A stretch of DNA of 64,000 nt, from positions 174,866 through 238,865 of the forward strand of contig NZ_JAFNMJ010000003.1 in assembly GCF_026537325.1 (NCBI RefSeq). Direction: 5' to 3'. Shown piece after piece: positions 33,519-41,722 of the stretch. Made by a program: the position numbers and the translations under genes. Every line of letters begins with the position of its first letter. The stretch's first letter is position 1. The DNA is from Bifidobacterium sp. B4142. Its GTDB lineage: Bacteria > Actinomycetota > Actinomycetes > Actinomycetales > Bifidobacteriaceae. The notes beneath the pieces were generated by a model. That model made no database searches and was not told the DNA's origin. It saw only the letters and a program-made list of their open reading frames with translations.

Positions 33519-35834
33519 CTAAGCTTCGATCTCCCTGTAGACCGGGGCCTGGCTCTTGTCATCCAGGCTTAGGGTCAGGGTTTGTTCAGGCAGAACCAGG
33601 TGGATCCTTCGATAGAGAGGCTTGAATCCATGATGGGGTACAGTAACCGAGCACTGACCCTGGTTACCCATATGGATCTGATAGAGGTTGTAGGCCCCCT
33701 GCTCGTAGTCGAAGCTGTATCCGTCATCCTGGTAGTGGGTGTAGTCGCCATGCTGGCCGAAGAGCCTGAACGTCATGGACTCCTCGGGCTGGTCGTCCAT
33801 ATGCTCCACCAGTCGACCCCAAGGTAGCACGGAGTCGGCCCTGACAAAGACGGGCAGCTGGTCCAGAGGAGCCTCAACCAAAATATCTCGGTGGCCACCG
33901 AAAGTGACCATGGTGCGTAGATCCACCCAGTCGCCCTCGGGCAGATAGACCATTCGGGAGACCTGCCCTTGCTCTACTACGGGTGCTACTAGAACTTGGT
34001 CGCCGATCATGTATTCGTCGTTCAAGTTCCGTGTGCGCGCATCCTCCGGGTAATTCAGGACCAGGGGACGCATAACCGGCAGGCCATCGTTCATTTGCTT
34101 GGCGAAGCAATCGTAGAGGTAGGGGATGAAGCGATACCTCAGATGCAGGAAGTGTCGGTAGATGTCCAAGACCTCGGGGCCAAAGACCCAAGGTTCCTGG
34201 TCTCGTGCCTGGAGGGCGGAATGGTTGCGCAGAAGCGGGCTGAAAATGTCGGCTTCGATCCATCGGGTCAGCAGCTCCGGGGTCGTATCGGCGCTGAATC
34301 CACCGATGTCGGCCCCGGCGAAGCTGAATCCGCTCATCCCCATATTGCAGAGCTGAGGGATTGACATCTGCAGATGTGGCCAGAGGCTTTGGTTGTCTCC
34401 GGTCCAGACCGTCGCATACTTCTGCGTTCCTGCGTAGGCCGCGCGTGTGATGACGTAGGGCCGTCTGCCGGTGGCTTTCTTCAGGCCCTGATAAGTGGCC
34501 TTAGCCATGTTGTGCCCGTAGACATTGTTCATCCTGGCAAGATCGGACTTCTGATCTTCATCGCTGAAGACAGTGTCCTCCGGTATCTCTCCGTCAAATA
34601 CGGCGGGTTCGTTCATGTCTGTCCAGATGCCGGCTGCCCCGCTGTCAACCAGGAAACGGCAATGCCCGGCCCACCAGTCGCGGACCTCAGGTCGGCCAAA
34701 GTCAGGGAATACGGACTTGCCGGGCCAGACCCTGTTGACATAGACGCTGCCATCCGGGTTGGTTGCGAAGTATCCCTTATCCAGACCTTCCTGATAGATC
34801 GGGTAGTCGGGATCCTCTTTGACTCCAGGATCCAGGATGGGAATGACCCTAACTCCCCGTTTTTTCATATCCGCCAGGAACCCGGCGGGATCCTTGAAGA
34901 TGCTCTTGTTCCAGGTGAAGACGCGGTAGCCGTCCATGTAGTCGATGTCGAAGTGGACGGCTTCCAGGGGGAGGTGATACTTGGCAAAGGTGTCGACGAT
35001 CTGCTCCACCCGGTCCTGGCTCATGCTGTAGCCCCAACGAGACTGCTGATAGCCCAGCATCCAACGCTGGGGGAGAGGGACCCGACCGGTCAGATAGGTG
35101 TAGTTGGAGACCACCTCCTTCAAGGAGGATCCGCCCAGTATGTAATAGTCCAGGTTTCCGTCGACGGCCGAGTAGAAGTAGTAGTCGGCGTTCTCCCTGC
35201 CCAGGTCAAGATGGCTCCGGTAGGTGTTGTCGAAGAAGATACCCCAAGGGTGGCCTTTTTTCAGTCCGAAGAGGACCGGGACGGACTTATAGAGGTTGGT
35301 GAAGGTTTCAATGTGCGGTCGTGGCTCATCATAATTCCAGTTGTCATATTGATAGGACCGCTTGTTCAGATACCCGGTCTTGTCGCCCAGTCCGTAGAAT
35401 TGCTCGTCAGGATCCAAGGCCTTGACTACCTGGTAGTAGTGATCCTCAGTCTGGCTCACGCCGGATACTTCGTGGCCTTCGGCCCGCATGATGCTCTGGT
35501 GGGCGGCATCAATCGTCTTAGCGATGGGACGTCTCTTGCCGCGGTAGTCCAGGATCAACGGATTGCCTTGAGCGTCGAAGACGTCCAAGAGCAGGTCAGA
35601 TCCGACTTTGACGGTCAGCTGCCCTGTGGACAGTTCCAGATGGTTGTCGACTTCCTTCAGATCGAAGGGAGTCTCTACCTTCTTTTCGCCTTCGATGGCA
35701 TAGGAGTTGGTGTGGCGTCCGCGGTCCTGAAAGACGCGGATGATTTGGTCCGTCAGCACGGTCAGGATCAATGCCCCCTGGTCGGAACTTAGGGTGATGG
35801 TCTGATCTTTCGCGGTGTAATGTAGGTTCGTCAT
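33519..35834 (-). CDS. Glycoside hydrolase family 31 alpha-glucosidase
   Basis: A 771-residue retaining alpha-glycosidase. The (beta/alpha)8 barrel carries nucleophile Asp406 in WTDMNEPAVF and acid/base Asp480 in VWTGDNQSLW, with GADIGGFSADTTPELLTRW and HSALQARDQEPW completing the active site. The N-terminal beta sandwich has GLGDKTGYLNKR. No signal peptide, so it acts in the cytosol on imported oligosaccharides. It follows the MFS sugar carrier gene by 28 bases in one operon, behind a LacI operator. Likely substrates are small alpha-glucosides (isomaltose, nigerose, kojibiose types); alpha-xylosidase activity is less likely but open. Confidence 0.93.
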   Translation of the reverse strand: MTNLHYTAKDQTITLSSDQGALILTVLTDQIIRVFQDRGRHTNSYAIEGEKKVETPFDLKEVDNHLELSTGQLTVKVGSDLLLDVFDAQGNPLILDYRGKRRPIAKTIDAAHQSIMRAEGHEVSGVSQTEDHYYQVVKALDPDEQFYGLGDKTGYLNKRSYQYDNWNYDEPRPHIETFTNLYKSVPVLFGLKKGHPWGIFFDNTYRSHLDLGRENADYYFYSAVDGNLDYYILGGSSLKEVVSNYTYLTGRVPLPQRWMLGYQQSRWGYSMSQDRVEQIVDTFAKYHLPLEAVHFDIDYMDGYRVFTWNKSIFKDPAGFLADMKKRGVRVIPILDPGVKEDPDYPIYQEGLDKGYFATNPDGSVYVNRVWPGKSVFPDFGRPEVRDWWAGHCRFLVDSGAAGIWTDMNEPAVFDGEIPEDTVFSDEDQKSDLARMNNVYGHNMAKATYQGLKKATGRRPYVITRAAYAGTQKYATVWTGDNQSLWPHLQMSIPQLCNMGMSGFSFAGADIGGFSADTTPELLTRWIEADIFSPLLRNHSALQARDQEPWVFGPEVLDIYRHFLHLRYRFIPYLYDCFAKQMNDGLPVMRPLVLNYPEDARTRNLNDEYMIGDQVLVAPVVEQGQVSRMVYLPEGDWVDLRTMVTFGGHRDILVEAPLDQLPVFVRADSVLPWGRLVEHMDDQPEESMTFRLFGQHGDYTHYQDDGYSFDYEQGAYNLYQIHMGNQGQCSVTVPHHGFKPLYRRIHLVLPEQTLTLSLDDKSQAPVYREIEA

Positions 35835-35862
35835 GGCAGACGTATTCCTTTCGTAAATTTTC

Positions 35863-37242
35863 TTAAGCCTCGTTGGATTCGGGCTTCCGGCTCTTGATGA
35901 TGTCCATCAGGGCTGCGCCAATCAGCCAGGAGATGCCTCCGATCAGGAGCATGGTCGGCATTGATCTGCCTACCAGCGGGAAGATCGCGAAGCTGCTGAC
36001 CGATGCGATTATCTGTGGCAGGCAGATGAAGATGTTGAAGAGCCCCATGTAGGCTCCATCATTGGCCCCGTCGGTTTCCGTAGTGAAAATAGCGAAAGGT
36101 TCGGCATGCATGGTCAGGAAGCAGATGCCGATCAGTGTAAAGGATCCGATCAGGGCGTACTGGTTGTGAGTGAAAGCGGTCCAGATCATTCCCAGGCCGC
36201 CGCAGAGCAGTCCAATCCGGTACCAGAACTTGCGCTTGTACTGGCTGGTCCTGGACAGAACCAGGAATCCGTAGATGATGCCCACGATGGACTGGACGAA
36301 GGTGAGGATGCCATACCAATTGCCGGCGGCTTGGAATCCAGCTGAGGAAGAGTCGGCGGTGTGCCAGACGTTTTGAGCTATGGCCCCGGTGGTGTAGGTC
36401 CAGAGGTACTGGACACCGAAGTAGGCGAAGAACTGGATGACTGCAACCTGCCAGAAAGTGCTGGGGGCCTCCTTGAGAAGGGTCCAGTAGGACTTCTGCG
36501 GCTTCTTCTCCTCATATTCGAAGTTGTGGTATTGGGCATAAGTCTTAGGATCGTATTCTTTGACCGAGAGGATGGTGTATGTGGAGGTGGCCAGAAGGAC
36601 AGCCGCGGCGATGTAGAAGGAGAGTCGCACAGACATGGGGACCACTCCCTTCTTATCGATGTTGGCTATACCCAGCCCGGTCAAAAGGAAGGGGCAGAGG
36701 TTGGCCAGAACGCCTCCCAGATTGCTGAAGGACTGTTGCCAGGACCAGGCCTGGTCCTTCTGTTTCTCGTTCACCATGTCGCCGATGATCATGCGGAAGG
36801 GTTGCATGCAGGCGTTGTTGGACAAATCCATAAGGACGATGGCTGCTGCCCCGAAGCATAGAGCAGTCAGGGATCCGTAACCGAATCCGAAGGAGCCGGA
36901 ATTTGGCAGCAGGACCATGACGATGGCAGCCAGGGGAGCGGCCCAGAGCAGGATGGGCATCCGGCGGCCGAAGCGTGGGGACCAGTGACCGTCGGAAAAG
37001 CGTCCCAGAATTGGTTGAATGATCATTCCGATCAGGGGCGGCAGTATGAAAAAGAATCCAAGCTTGCTGGGGTCGGCACCCAGAGTCTGGAATATGCGGC
37101 TCATTTGCGAGGTCTGCAGGGAGAAGGCCATGTTGACGCCGCAGTAGCCGAAAGTAATGGCGAACATGGTCTTCATGGTGATATCCGGTAGCGAATGCCG
37201 ATTCTTGGTAGAGGCATCACTCGTCATTTGAGGTGCGCTCAA
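35863..37242 (-). CDS. MFS sugar transporter (SLC45/sucrose-carrier-like)
   Basis: A 459-residue, 12-span carrier. The start (MKTMFAITFGYCGVNMAFSLQTSQMSRIF split as FGYCGVNMAFSLQ and TSQMSRIFQTLG) and the loop 2-3 motif ILGRFSDGHWSPRFGRRMPIL, with its RFGRR box, mark the SLC45/glycoside transporter group. It would import an alpha-glucoside with protons for the GH31 enzyme encoded 28 bases downstream. It is the first gene of the operon; a LacI-type palindrome lies 34 bases upstream of its ATG. Confidence 0.9.
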   Translation of the reverse strand: MSAPQMTSDASTKNRHSLPDITMKTMFAITFGYCGVNMAFSLQTSQMSRIFQTLGADPSKLGFFFILPPLIGMIIQPILGRFSDGHWSPRFGRRMPILLWAAPLAAIVMVLLPNSGSFGFGYGSLTALCFGAAAIVLMDLSNNACMQPFRMIIGDMVNEKQKDQAWSWQQSFSNLGGVLANLCPFLLTGLGIANIDKKGVVPMSVRLSFYIAAAVLLATSTYTILSVKEYDPKTYAQYHNFEYEEKKPQKSYWTLLKEAPSTFWQVAVIQFFAYFGVQYLWTYTTGAIAQNVWHTADSSSAGFQAAGNWYGILTFVQSIVGIIYGFLVLSRTSQYKRKFWYRIGLLCGGLGMIWTAFTHNQYALIGSFTLIGICFLTMHAEPFAIFTTETDGANDGAYMGLFNIFICLPQIIASVSSFAIFPLVGRSMPTMLLIGGISWLIGAALMDIIKSRKPESNEA

Positions 37243-37275
37243 GGTATCTCCTTTGATCTTTTGTAAACAATTACT

Positions 37276-37287
37276 GTAAACGTTTAC
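37276..37287. promoter_or_regulatory. LacI-type operator between the MFS/GH31 operon and its regulator
   Basis: GTAAACGTTTAC is a perfect 12-bp palindrome with the central CG typical of LacI/GalR operators, sitting in the short gap between the divergent MFS gene and the LacI gene. A half-like TTGTAAACAA occurs just before it at 37261-37270. Confidence 0.8.
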
Positions 37288-37392
37288 GGTATGAGTATAC
37301 AGCTTTGTTTATCTCTTATCATGCCCGGGCGTGTGGCTATGATGGCCGATGATATAGAAATTGGGTCCGACATGGGCTCGCCAGAGGGAAAG

Positions 37393-38424
37393 ATGGAGGT
37401 CATGGCTGAAGCTTCCAGAGCGACCTTAAAGGACATAGCACAGCGGTTGGGACTGTCGACGGCTACTGTTTCTCGTTCCCTTTCCGATACCGGTGAACAC
37501 AGGGGTCAGACCGTACGTTTGGTCAAGGAGACCGCCAAGGAGATGGGGTATATCCGCAACACAGCAGCGGCCGACCTCGTACAGGGCAAGAGCCATGCTT
37601 TGGCTGTCATTCTCTCCAACACCAAGACCAATTTCGATTCTTCAATCATCGAGGGGATCGAACAATCAGCTGCGGAACGGAACCTGGATGTTCTGATCCT
37701 GCATGCGGGCAACGCTGATCTGCAAGCTCAGCGGCGGGCCATCACCACTGCGGTAGAGCGTGCCGTCAGAGGAATTATTCTAGTCTCCCTCGAGCTCCAG
37801 GAGTCATTAATCGCCACCATAGAGCAGGTGGGGATGGACTGCATATCGCTCTCATCCTTTGTGGGTGGGGGACGGCTGCCCTGCATCACTTCAGATGACT
37901 ATCAGATGGGGTATGAAGCCACGCAGTTTCTGATTGACAGGGGTCATCGACGGATTGGGCTGGCTGGCATTCCTCAACATGGGTCAATAACTCTGCGTAT
38001 CAGTGGATACCGGCAGTGTCTGGAGGACAACAGCATCCCTTATAAGGAAAGTCTGGTTTTCCATGGGGGATGTCTCTACCAGGATGGGATAGCCGCCATG
38101 AAGCACTGTCTAAAGTCGAAAGAACGGATATCCGCCCTTATCGGTGCCAGCGACCTGGTGGCTATGGGTGCCATCAATCAGGCTAGGGACCAGGGGTTGG
38201 ATGTGCCCGGTGAGGTGAGCGTCATGAGCTTTGACGGAACGGACATTGTAGATATGGTCAGGCCCACCATAACCAGCGTTACTCAGGCCTTTCACCGTAT
38301 GGGGGTGGAAGGGGTCAAGGCCCTTTTGTCCGCAGACAAGCCGAGTTCGCGTTTTCTGCCTTTCAGGATAATCAGCAGACAGTCCACCGGACCTGGCCCT
38401 TACCTGCATGGTGATCCTAAGTGA
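37393..38424 (+). CDS. LacI-family transcriptional regulator of the alpha-glucoside operon
   Basis: A repressor of about 343 residues from the chosen start. HTH: ATLKDIAQRLGLSTATVSRSLS, then hinge and periplasmic-binding-like sugar domain (ALAVILSNTKTNFDSSIIEGIEQ, RGHRRIGLAGIP, ISALIGASDLVAMGAINQARDQG). In-frame ATGs exist from 37291, directly at the operator; the start at 37393 fits the family N-terminus, with GAGGGAAAG upstream, and 37402 is a further option. Divergent from the MFS/GH31 pair, so it is their probable local regulator. Its 3' end is 16 bases from the convergent EEP gene. Confidence 0.92.
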   Translation: MEVMAEASRATLKDIAQRLGLSTATVSRSLSDTGEHRGQTVRLVKETAKEMGYIRNTAAADLVQGKSHALAVILSNTKTNFDSSIIEGIEQSAAERNLDVLILHAGNADLQAQRRAITTAVERAVRGIILVSLELQESLIATIEQVGMDCISLSSFVGGGRLPCITSDDYQMGYEATQFLIDRGHRRIGLAGIPQHGSITLRISGYRQCLEDNSIPYKESLVFHGGCLYQDGIAAMKHCLKSKERISALIGASDLVAMGAINQARDQGLDVPGEVSVMSFDGTDIVDMVRPTITSVTQAFHRMGVEGVKALLSADKPSSRFLPFRIISRQSTGPGPYLHGDPK

Positions 38425-38440
38425 GCAGCCCCTGCTCAGC

Positions 38441-39511
38441 TCACAGACGCAGTTGAGCCAAAAGGCCACAGTGGTCGGTGTGCGGGACTTTAATCACCTT
38501 CATCGATTCGACCCTGATGCCCTGGCTGACCAGGATATGGTCGATTTCGATCAGTGGTGGCAGAAGTGCCTGGCAATGCGGAAAGGTCGGGTGCGGCCCG
38601 CAGCCTAGAAAAAGGGAGGCATCACGCAACCTGCCGGACTGTATCATGGCGCGAAAGGTTGGGTGGTGCAGGTTGGCGTTGCAGTCGCCCATGATGATGG
38701 TGAATGCAGGTGATTCCAGGTCTGGGACGGCCGTCATCTTTTCGCTGTTCAATAGAGCCAGACGCCTGATGCCTAGGCCCCATTGCCTGGCGCCGCGTTG
38801 GGGCGACTTCGGATGGACTGAAGCCACCCGGACAGTTCCAGCTAGGGTATGCAAATGCATTAGTGGGACGGCTGACGCTTCCAAATCAAGGCCTGCCGGT
38901 TGAGACCAAATGGGCTCCTGACGAGAGAAGAGGGCGTTCCTGCCGCCATTGTCATTCTGGGTCTGCGGTCCCTCCACCAGATATGGCATGATCTGCCTCA
39001 TCCCTGCTTTCTGAAGATGGGTCAGCAGGGTCGAGTTCACCTCCTGCAGGGCTAAAACATCGACATTTTGGCTTTGAACCTGCTTCATGATGGACTGTGC
39101 ATCTGCCATGCCATAGCGGCAGTTTAGCGTCATGACTTTCAGGTTGAGCGCAGGATCAGTTATATCCCGATTGAACTGATGCGATTCGGCAATGTCTGCA
39201 TCAGCCTCTGCTTGATTCCTTGTATCAAGCAGCTTATTTCTGTGCCCCGAGCCTATGGGAGAGACCAGATGAAACCTGTATTGAAGTCTCCATAAGGTGA
39301 CCAGGGTCAGCTCAATCAGGGCCAGAGCGGACTGTGGCCAGGCCTGGATCACAATGGCGCAGATCAAGATGGCCAATAAGGGAACGACCAACAGGTCGAT
39401 CAGAGCGATCAGCTCCACCAGAGGACGGTGCCAGTCAGCTCCGGCAGGCAGGAAGCGCAGGGCCATCCATAAGGCGATGAGCCCCAGGATAATCCAGAGA
39501 AGGGTGTTCAC
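38441..39511 (-). CDS. Endonuclease/exonuclease/phosphatase (EEP) family membrane-anchored protein
   Basis: A 356-residue protein: two to three N-terminal membrane spans (first 70 residues), then an EEP hydrolase domain. Active-site marks are LNCRYGMADAQ, VDVLALQEVNSTLL (metal-binding Glu), VASVHPKSP, IIMGDCNANLHHPTF and the final IDHILVSQGI ... PHTDHCGLLAQL (catalytic Asp/His). Members cleave phosphodiesters or phosphoesters of nucleic acids or lipids; membrane anchoring with an outward domain suggests an envelope role, but no substrate can be named. It follows ffh by 30 bases on the same strand. Confidence 0.88.
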   Translation of the reverse strand: MNTLLWIILGLIALWMALRFLPAGADWHRPLVELIALIDLLVVPLLAILICAIVIQAWPQSALALIELTLVTLWRLQYRFHLVSPIGSGHRNKLLDTRNQAEADADIAESHQFNRDITDPALNLKVMTLNCRYGMADAQSIMKQVQSQNVDVLALQEVNSTLLTHLQKAGMRQIMPYLVEGPQTQNDNGGRNALFSRQEPIWSQPAGLDLEASAVPLMHLHTLAGTVRVASVHPKSPQRGARQWGLGIRRLALLNSEKMTAVPDLESPAFTIIMGDCNANLHHPTFRAMIQSGRLRDASLFLGCGPHPTFPHCQALLPPLIEIDHILVSQGIRVESMKVIKVPHTDHCGLLAQLRL

Positions 39512-39541
39512 GTGCCATTGTCTCCTGCATGAAGGAGGTGG

Positions 39542-41158
39542 TTAGCGGCCGCCGAAGAGACCGCCCAGTCCACCGCCAAGATTGGGGGGCAGGTCAGGCA
39601 GGCCTTCAGGCATCTGCGGAGTCTCGGGGCGCTTGGCGAAGGCCGAGCCGCCGGAGGATTTGCCCTTGCCGGACAGGCGCTCGCGTAACGCCTTCTCTTC
39701 GGCCTCCCGCTTCATGGGATTGCCTGAACGGGAACCCTTGCGGCCTTTCTTGCCTCTTTTGCCTTTTTTGCCGCCGCCAGCACCCATGCCGCCCATGCCT
39801 GGGATCGAGCGGCTGCCATTGGTCATGCGTTTCATCATCTTGGCCGCTTGCTCGAACCGCTGCAGCAGGCCGTTGACAGCCGAGACCGTAGTGCCGGCGC
39901 CATAGGCGATTCGGGCCCGTCGTGAGCCGTTGATGATGCTGGGGTCGCGTCGTTCCTGGGGAGTCATCGACTGGATGATGGCCTGCGTTCGATCCACTTC
40001 CTTCTCATCGAACTGTTCAAGTTCCTTGCGGTGCTGGGCCATGCCCGGGATCATGCCCAGGATGCTCTTGAAGGAGCCCAGCTTGCGAACCTGCTGGAGC
40101 TGCTCCAGAAAGTCGTCCAGACCGAAGCTGCCCTCGGACATCTTCCCTGCGGCCTTACGGGCTTCCTCCTCGTCGAACTGGCGCTGTGCCTGCTCGATCA
40201 GGGTCAGGATGTCGCCCATATCCAGAATGCGGGAGGCCATGCGGTCGGGGTGGAAGACCTCGAAGTCCTTGAGGCCCTCGCCGTTGGAGTCGAAGAGGAT
40301 GGGCTTGCCGGTCACCGAGGCCACCGACAGGGCCGCGCCGCCGCGGGCATCGCCGTCCAGCTTGGACAGAACCACGCCGGTGAAGTCAACACCTTGGTCG
40401 AAGGCTTTGGCTGTGGCGACCGCGTCCTGGCCGATCATGGCATCGATGACGAAGAGGATCTCGTCGGGGTGGACGGCATCGCGGATATTGCGGGCCTGCT
40501 CCATCAGCTCCTGATCCACGCCCAGTCGACCGGCCGTATCAATAATGACCACGTCGTAGAGCTTGTCCTTGGCCACTCTGATCGAGTCGGCGGCCACCTT
40601 GACCGGGTCGCCTGTAACCTGTCCGGGGGCCGCCAACTCGGCTCCGCTGGTCTGCACACCTGGTTCCGGGGCGTATACCGGCACTTCCGCGCGTTCGCCG
40701 ACCACCTGAAGCTGGGTGACCGCATTGGGCCGCTGCAGGTCGGCCGCCACCAGCAGGGGGGTGTGCCCGGCGTCCTTGAGCCAGAAGCCCAGCTTGCCGG
40801 CCAACGTGGTCTTGCCGGCACCCTGCAGGCCAGCCAGCATGATGACTGTAGGCGGGTTCTTGGCGAAATTGAGCGGTCGATCCACTCCTGCGCCCAGGAT
40901 GTCAGTCAGTTCGTCGTAGACGATGGAGACCACCTGCTGGGCCGGGTTCAGAGCCTTGGAGACCTCCTCGCCCAGGGCACGTTCCCGGATGCGCCCGGTA
41001 AAGGAGCGCACCACGTCCAGGGAGACATCGGCATCCAGGAGGGCGCGGCGGATCTCGCGGATTGTGCCGTCGATATCGGCCTCGGTCAGCTTCCCCTTGG
41101 AACGCAGATGGGTGAAGGCCTGGGAAAGCCGATCGGTCAAAGATGAAAATGCTGCCAT
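39542..41158 (-). CDS. ffh: Signal recognition particle GTPase Ffh
   Basis: Ffh binds signal sequences of nascent membrane proteins and docks ribosomes to FtsY. The 538-residue protein has the N domain, the GTPase with GLQGAGKTTLAGKLG (P loop), DTAGRLGVDQELM, and SKLDGDARGGAALS, and the methionine-rich M domain after residue 320 (PGMAQHRKELEQFDEKEVDRT, QRRDPS-like PQERRDPSIINGSRRARIA). The C-terminus is a Gly/Lys-rich tail (GKRGKKGRKGSR) longer than in E. coli. The gene leads a transcript that runs on to the EEP gene. Confidence 0.97.
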   Translation of the reverse strand: MAAFSSLTDRLSQAFTHLRSKGKLTEADIDGTIREIRRALLDADVSLDVVRSFTGRIRERALGEEVSKALNPAQQVVSIVYDELTDILGAGVDRPLNFAKNPPTVIMLAGLQGAGKTTLAGKLGFWLKDAGHTPLLVAADLQRPNAVTQLQVVGERAEVPVYAPEPGVQTSGAELAAPGQVTGDPVKVAADSIRVAKDKLYDVVIIDTAGRLGVDQELMEQARNIRDAVHPDEILFVIDAMIGQDAVATAKAFDQGVDFTGVVLSKLDGDARGGAALSVASVTGKPILFDSNGEGLKDFEVFHPDRMASRILDMGDILTLIEQAQRQFDEEEARKAAGKMSEGSFGLDDFLEQLQQVRKLGSFKSILGMIPGMAQHRKELEQFDEKEVDRTQAIIQSMTPQERRDPSIINGSRRARIAYGAGTTVSAVNGLLQRFEQAAKMMKRMTNGSRSIPGMGGMGAGGGKKGKRGKKGRKGSRSGNPMKREAEEKALRERLSGKGKSSGGSAFAKRPETPQMPEGLPDLPPNLGGGLGGLFGGR

Positions 41159-41560
41159 AATGCCCCAAGTCTACCTGTCAGTCGGGAGATTGGCCGGTTG
41201 CCCTTAAGACCTGCTCCCTGAGCCGACTAGCAGCAGAAGTGTGGATACAGTCAGCATACGGATCCGTCGCACATTCCGCGAGCTTTGAAACGACTGTTTT
41301 CACCCCACCTTGATGGTCAGCAGCATTAAAAAAAGATTTTAGTCGCAGTCGGCCTGTAGTTTTCGGGCAACCAGATGCTGCAATACAACCAGATGGGCAC
41401 GCTCTGTTCGGATGCCTTCTTGGAATCCCTCCTATTTAAACGTTCAGACGGGTGCGGGAAAAAGGACTTCCAACTTTTAGTGGATTTAATTGTTCGGTTC
41501 CAAGAAGGTGCTTCAATTTACACCTCTGAGGGAATGTCTGACAAAGTAGAGCGGTCATTT

Positions 41561-41588
41561 TTGACAGAGGAGAAGGCCGTGCTATAAT
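41561..41588 (+). promoter_or_regulatory. Consensus sigma-70-type promoter of the ABC sugar cassette
   Basis: TTGACA at 41561-41566 and TATAAT at 41583-41588 are both perfect consensus hexamers with a 16-base spacer, about 135 bases upstream of the solute-binding protein gene. Such a strong promoter needs tight repression, which fits the operator-like palindrome directly downstream. Confidence 0.85.
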
Positions 41589-41590
41589 TG

Positions 41591-41604
41591 TCGAAACGAT
41601 TCGA
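41591..41604. promoter_or_regulatory. Operator-like palindrome downstream of the TATAAT box
   Basis: TCGAA-ACGA-TTCGA is a perfect 5-bp inverted repeat (41591-41595 / 41600-41604) starting three bases after the -10 box, where a bound LacI-type protein would block transcription. A second short palindrome, GCGA-A-TCGC, follows near 41618. The LacI regulator at the cassette's far end is the probable ligand. Confidence 0.6.
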
Positions 41605-41647
41605 TTACTTCAGAGATGATGCGAATCGCGTAACAGGAAAGAGCCGA

Positions 41648-41680
41648 ATGTTGTTACGAATTGATCCCTCATAACAACAT
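41648..41680 (+). promoter_or_regulatory. 5'-UTR stem-loop before the solute-binding protein gene
   Basis: ATGTTGTTA (41648-41656) and TAACAACAT (41672-41680) form a perfect 9-bp stem with a 15-base loop in the leader, 42 bases before the start codon. It may stabilise the mRNA or be a further protein site; no T run follows. Confidence 0.45.
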
Positions 41681-41722
41681 ATCCATTGAAAAGATAAATT
41701 CCAGCCAATGGAGGAGTGGAAT

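Larger units (their letters stand above)
41159..41722. other. Intergenic region upstream of the ABC sugar cassette
   Basis: About 560 bases, AT-rich, separating the divergent ffh and solute-binding protein genes. The 3' part has a strong promoter and palindromes, listed separately. The middle holds a 70-codon open frame (41375-41587) without ribosome site or family similarity, which runs through the promoter and is not accepted as a gene. Nothing else recognised. Confidence 0.6.

Noticed and set aside
34374-35792. 472-codon open frame on the plus strand opposite the GH31 gene
   Set aside because: It is the antisense of a well-identified glucosidase with catalytic residues; residue mix is Val/Gly/Asp-heavy as in GC-rich shadows and has no ribosome site.
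40031-41146. 371-codon plus-strand frame opposite ffh
   Set aside because: Shadow of ffh; Gly/Leu/Gln/His composition typical of a reversed high-GC gene.
41375-41587. 70-codon plus-strand frame upstream of the sugar ABC cassette
   Set aside because: No ribosome site or known family, and it runs across the consensus promoter into the TATAAT box.
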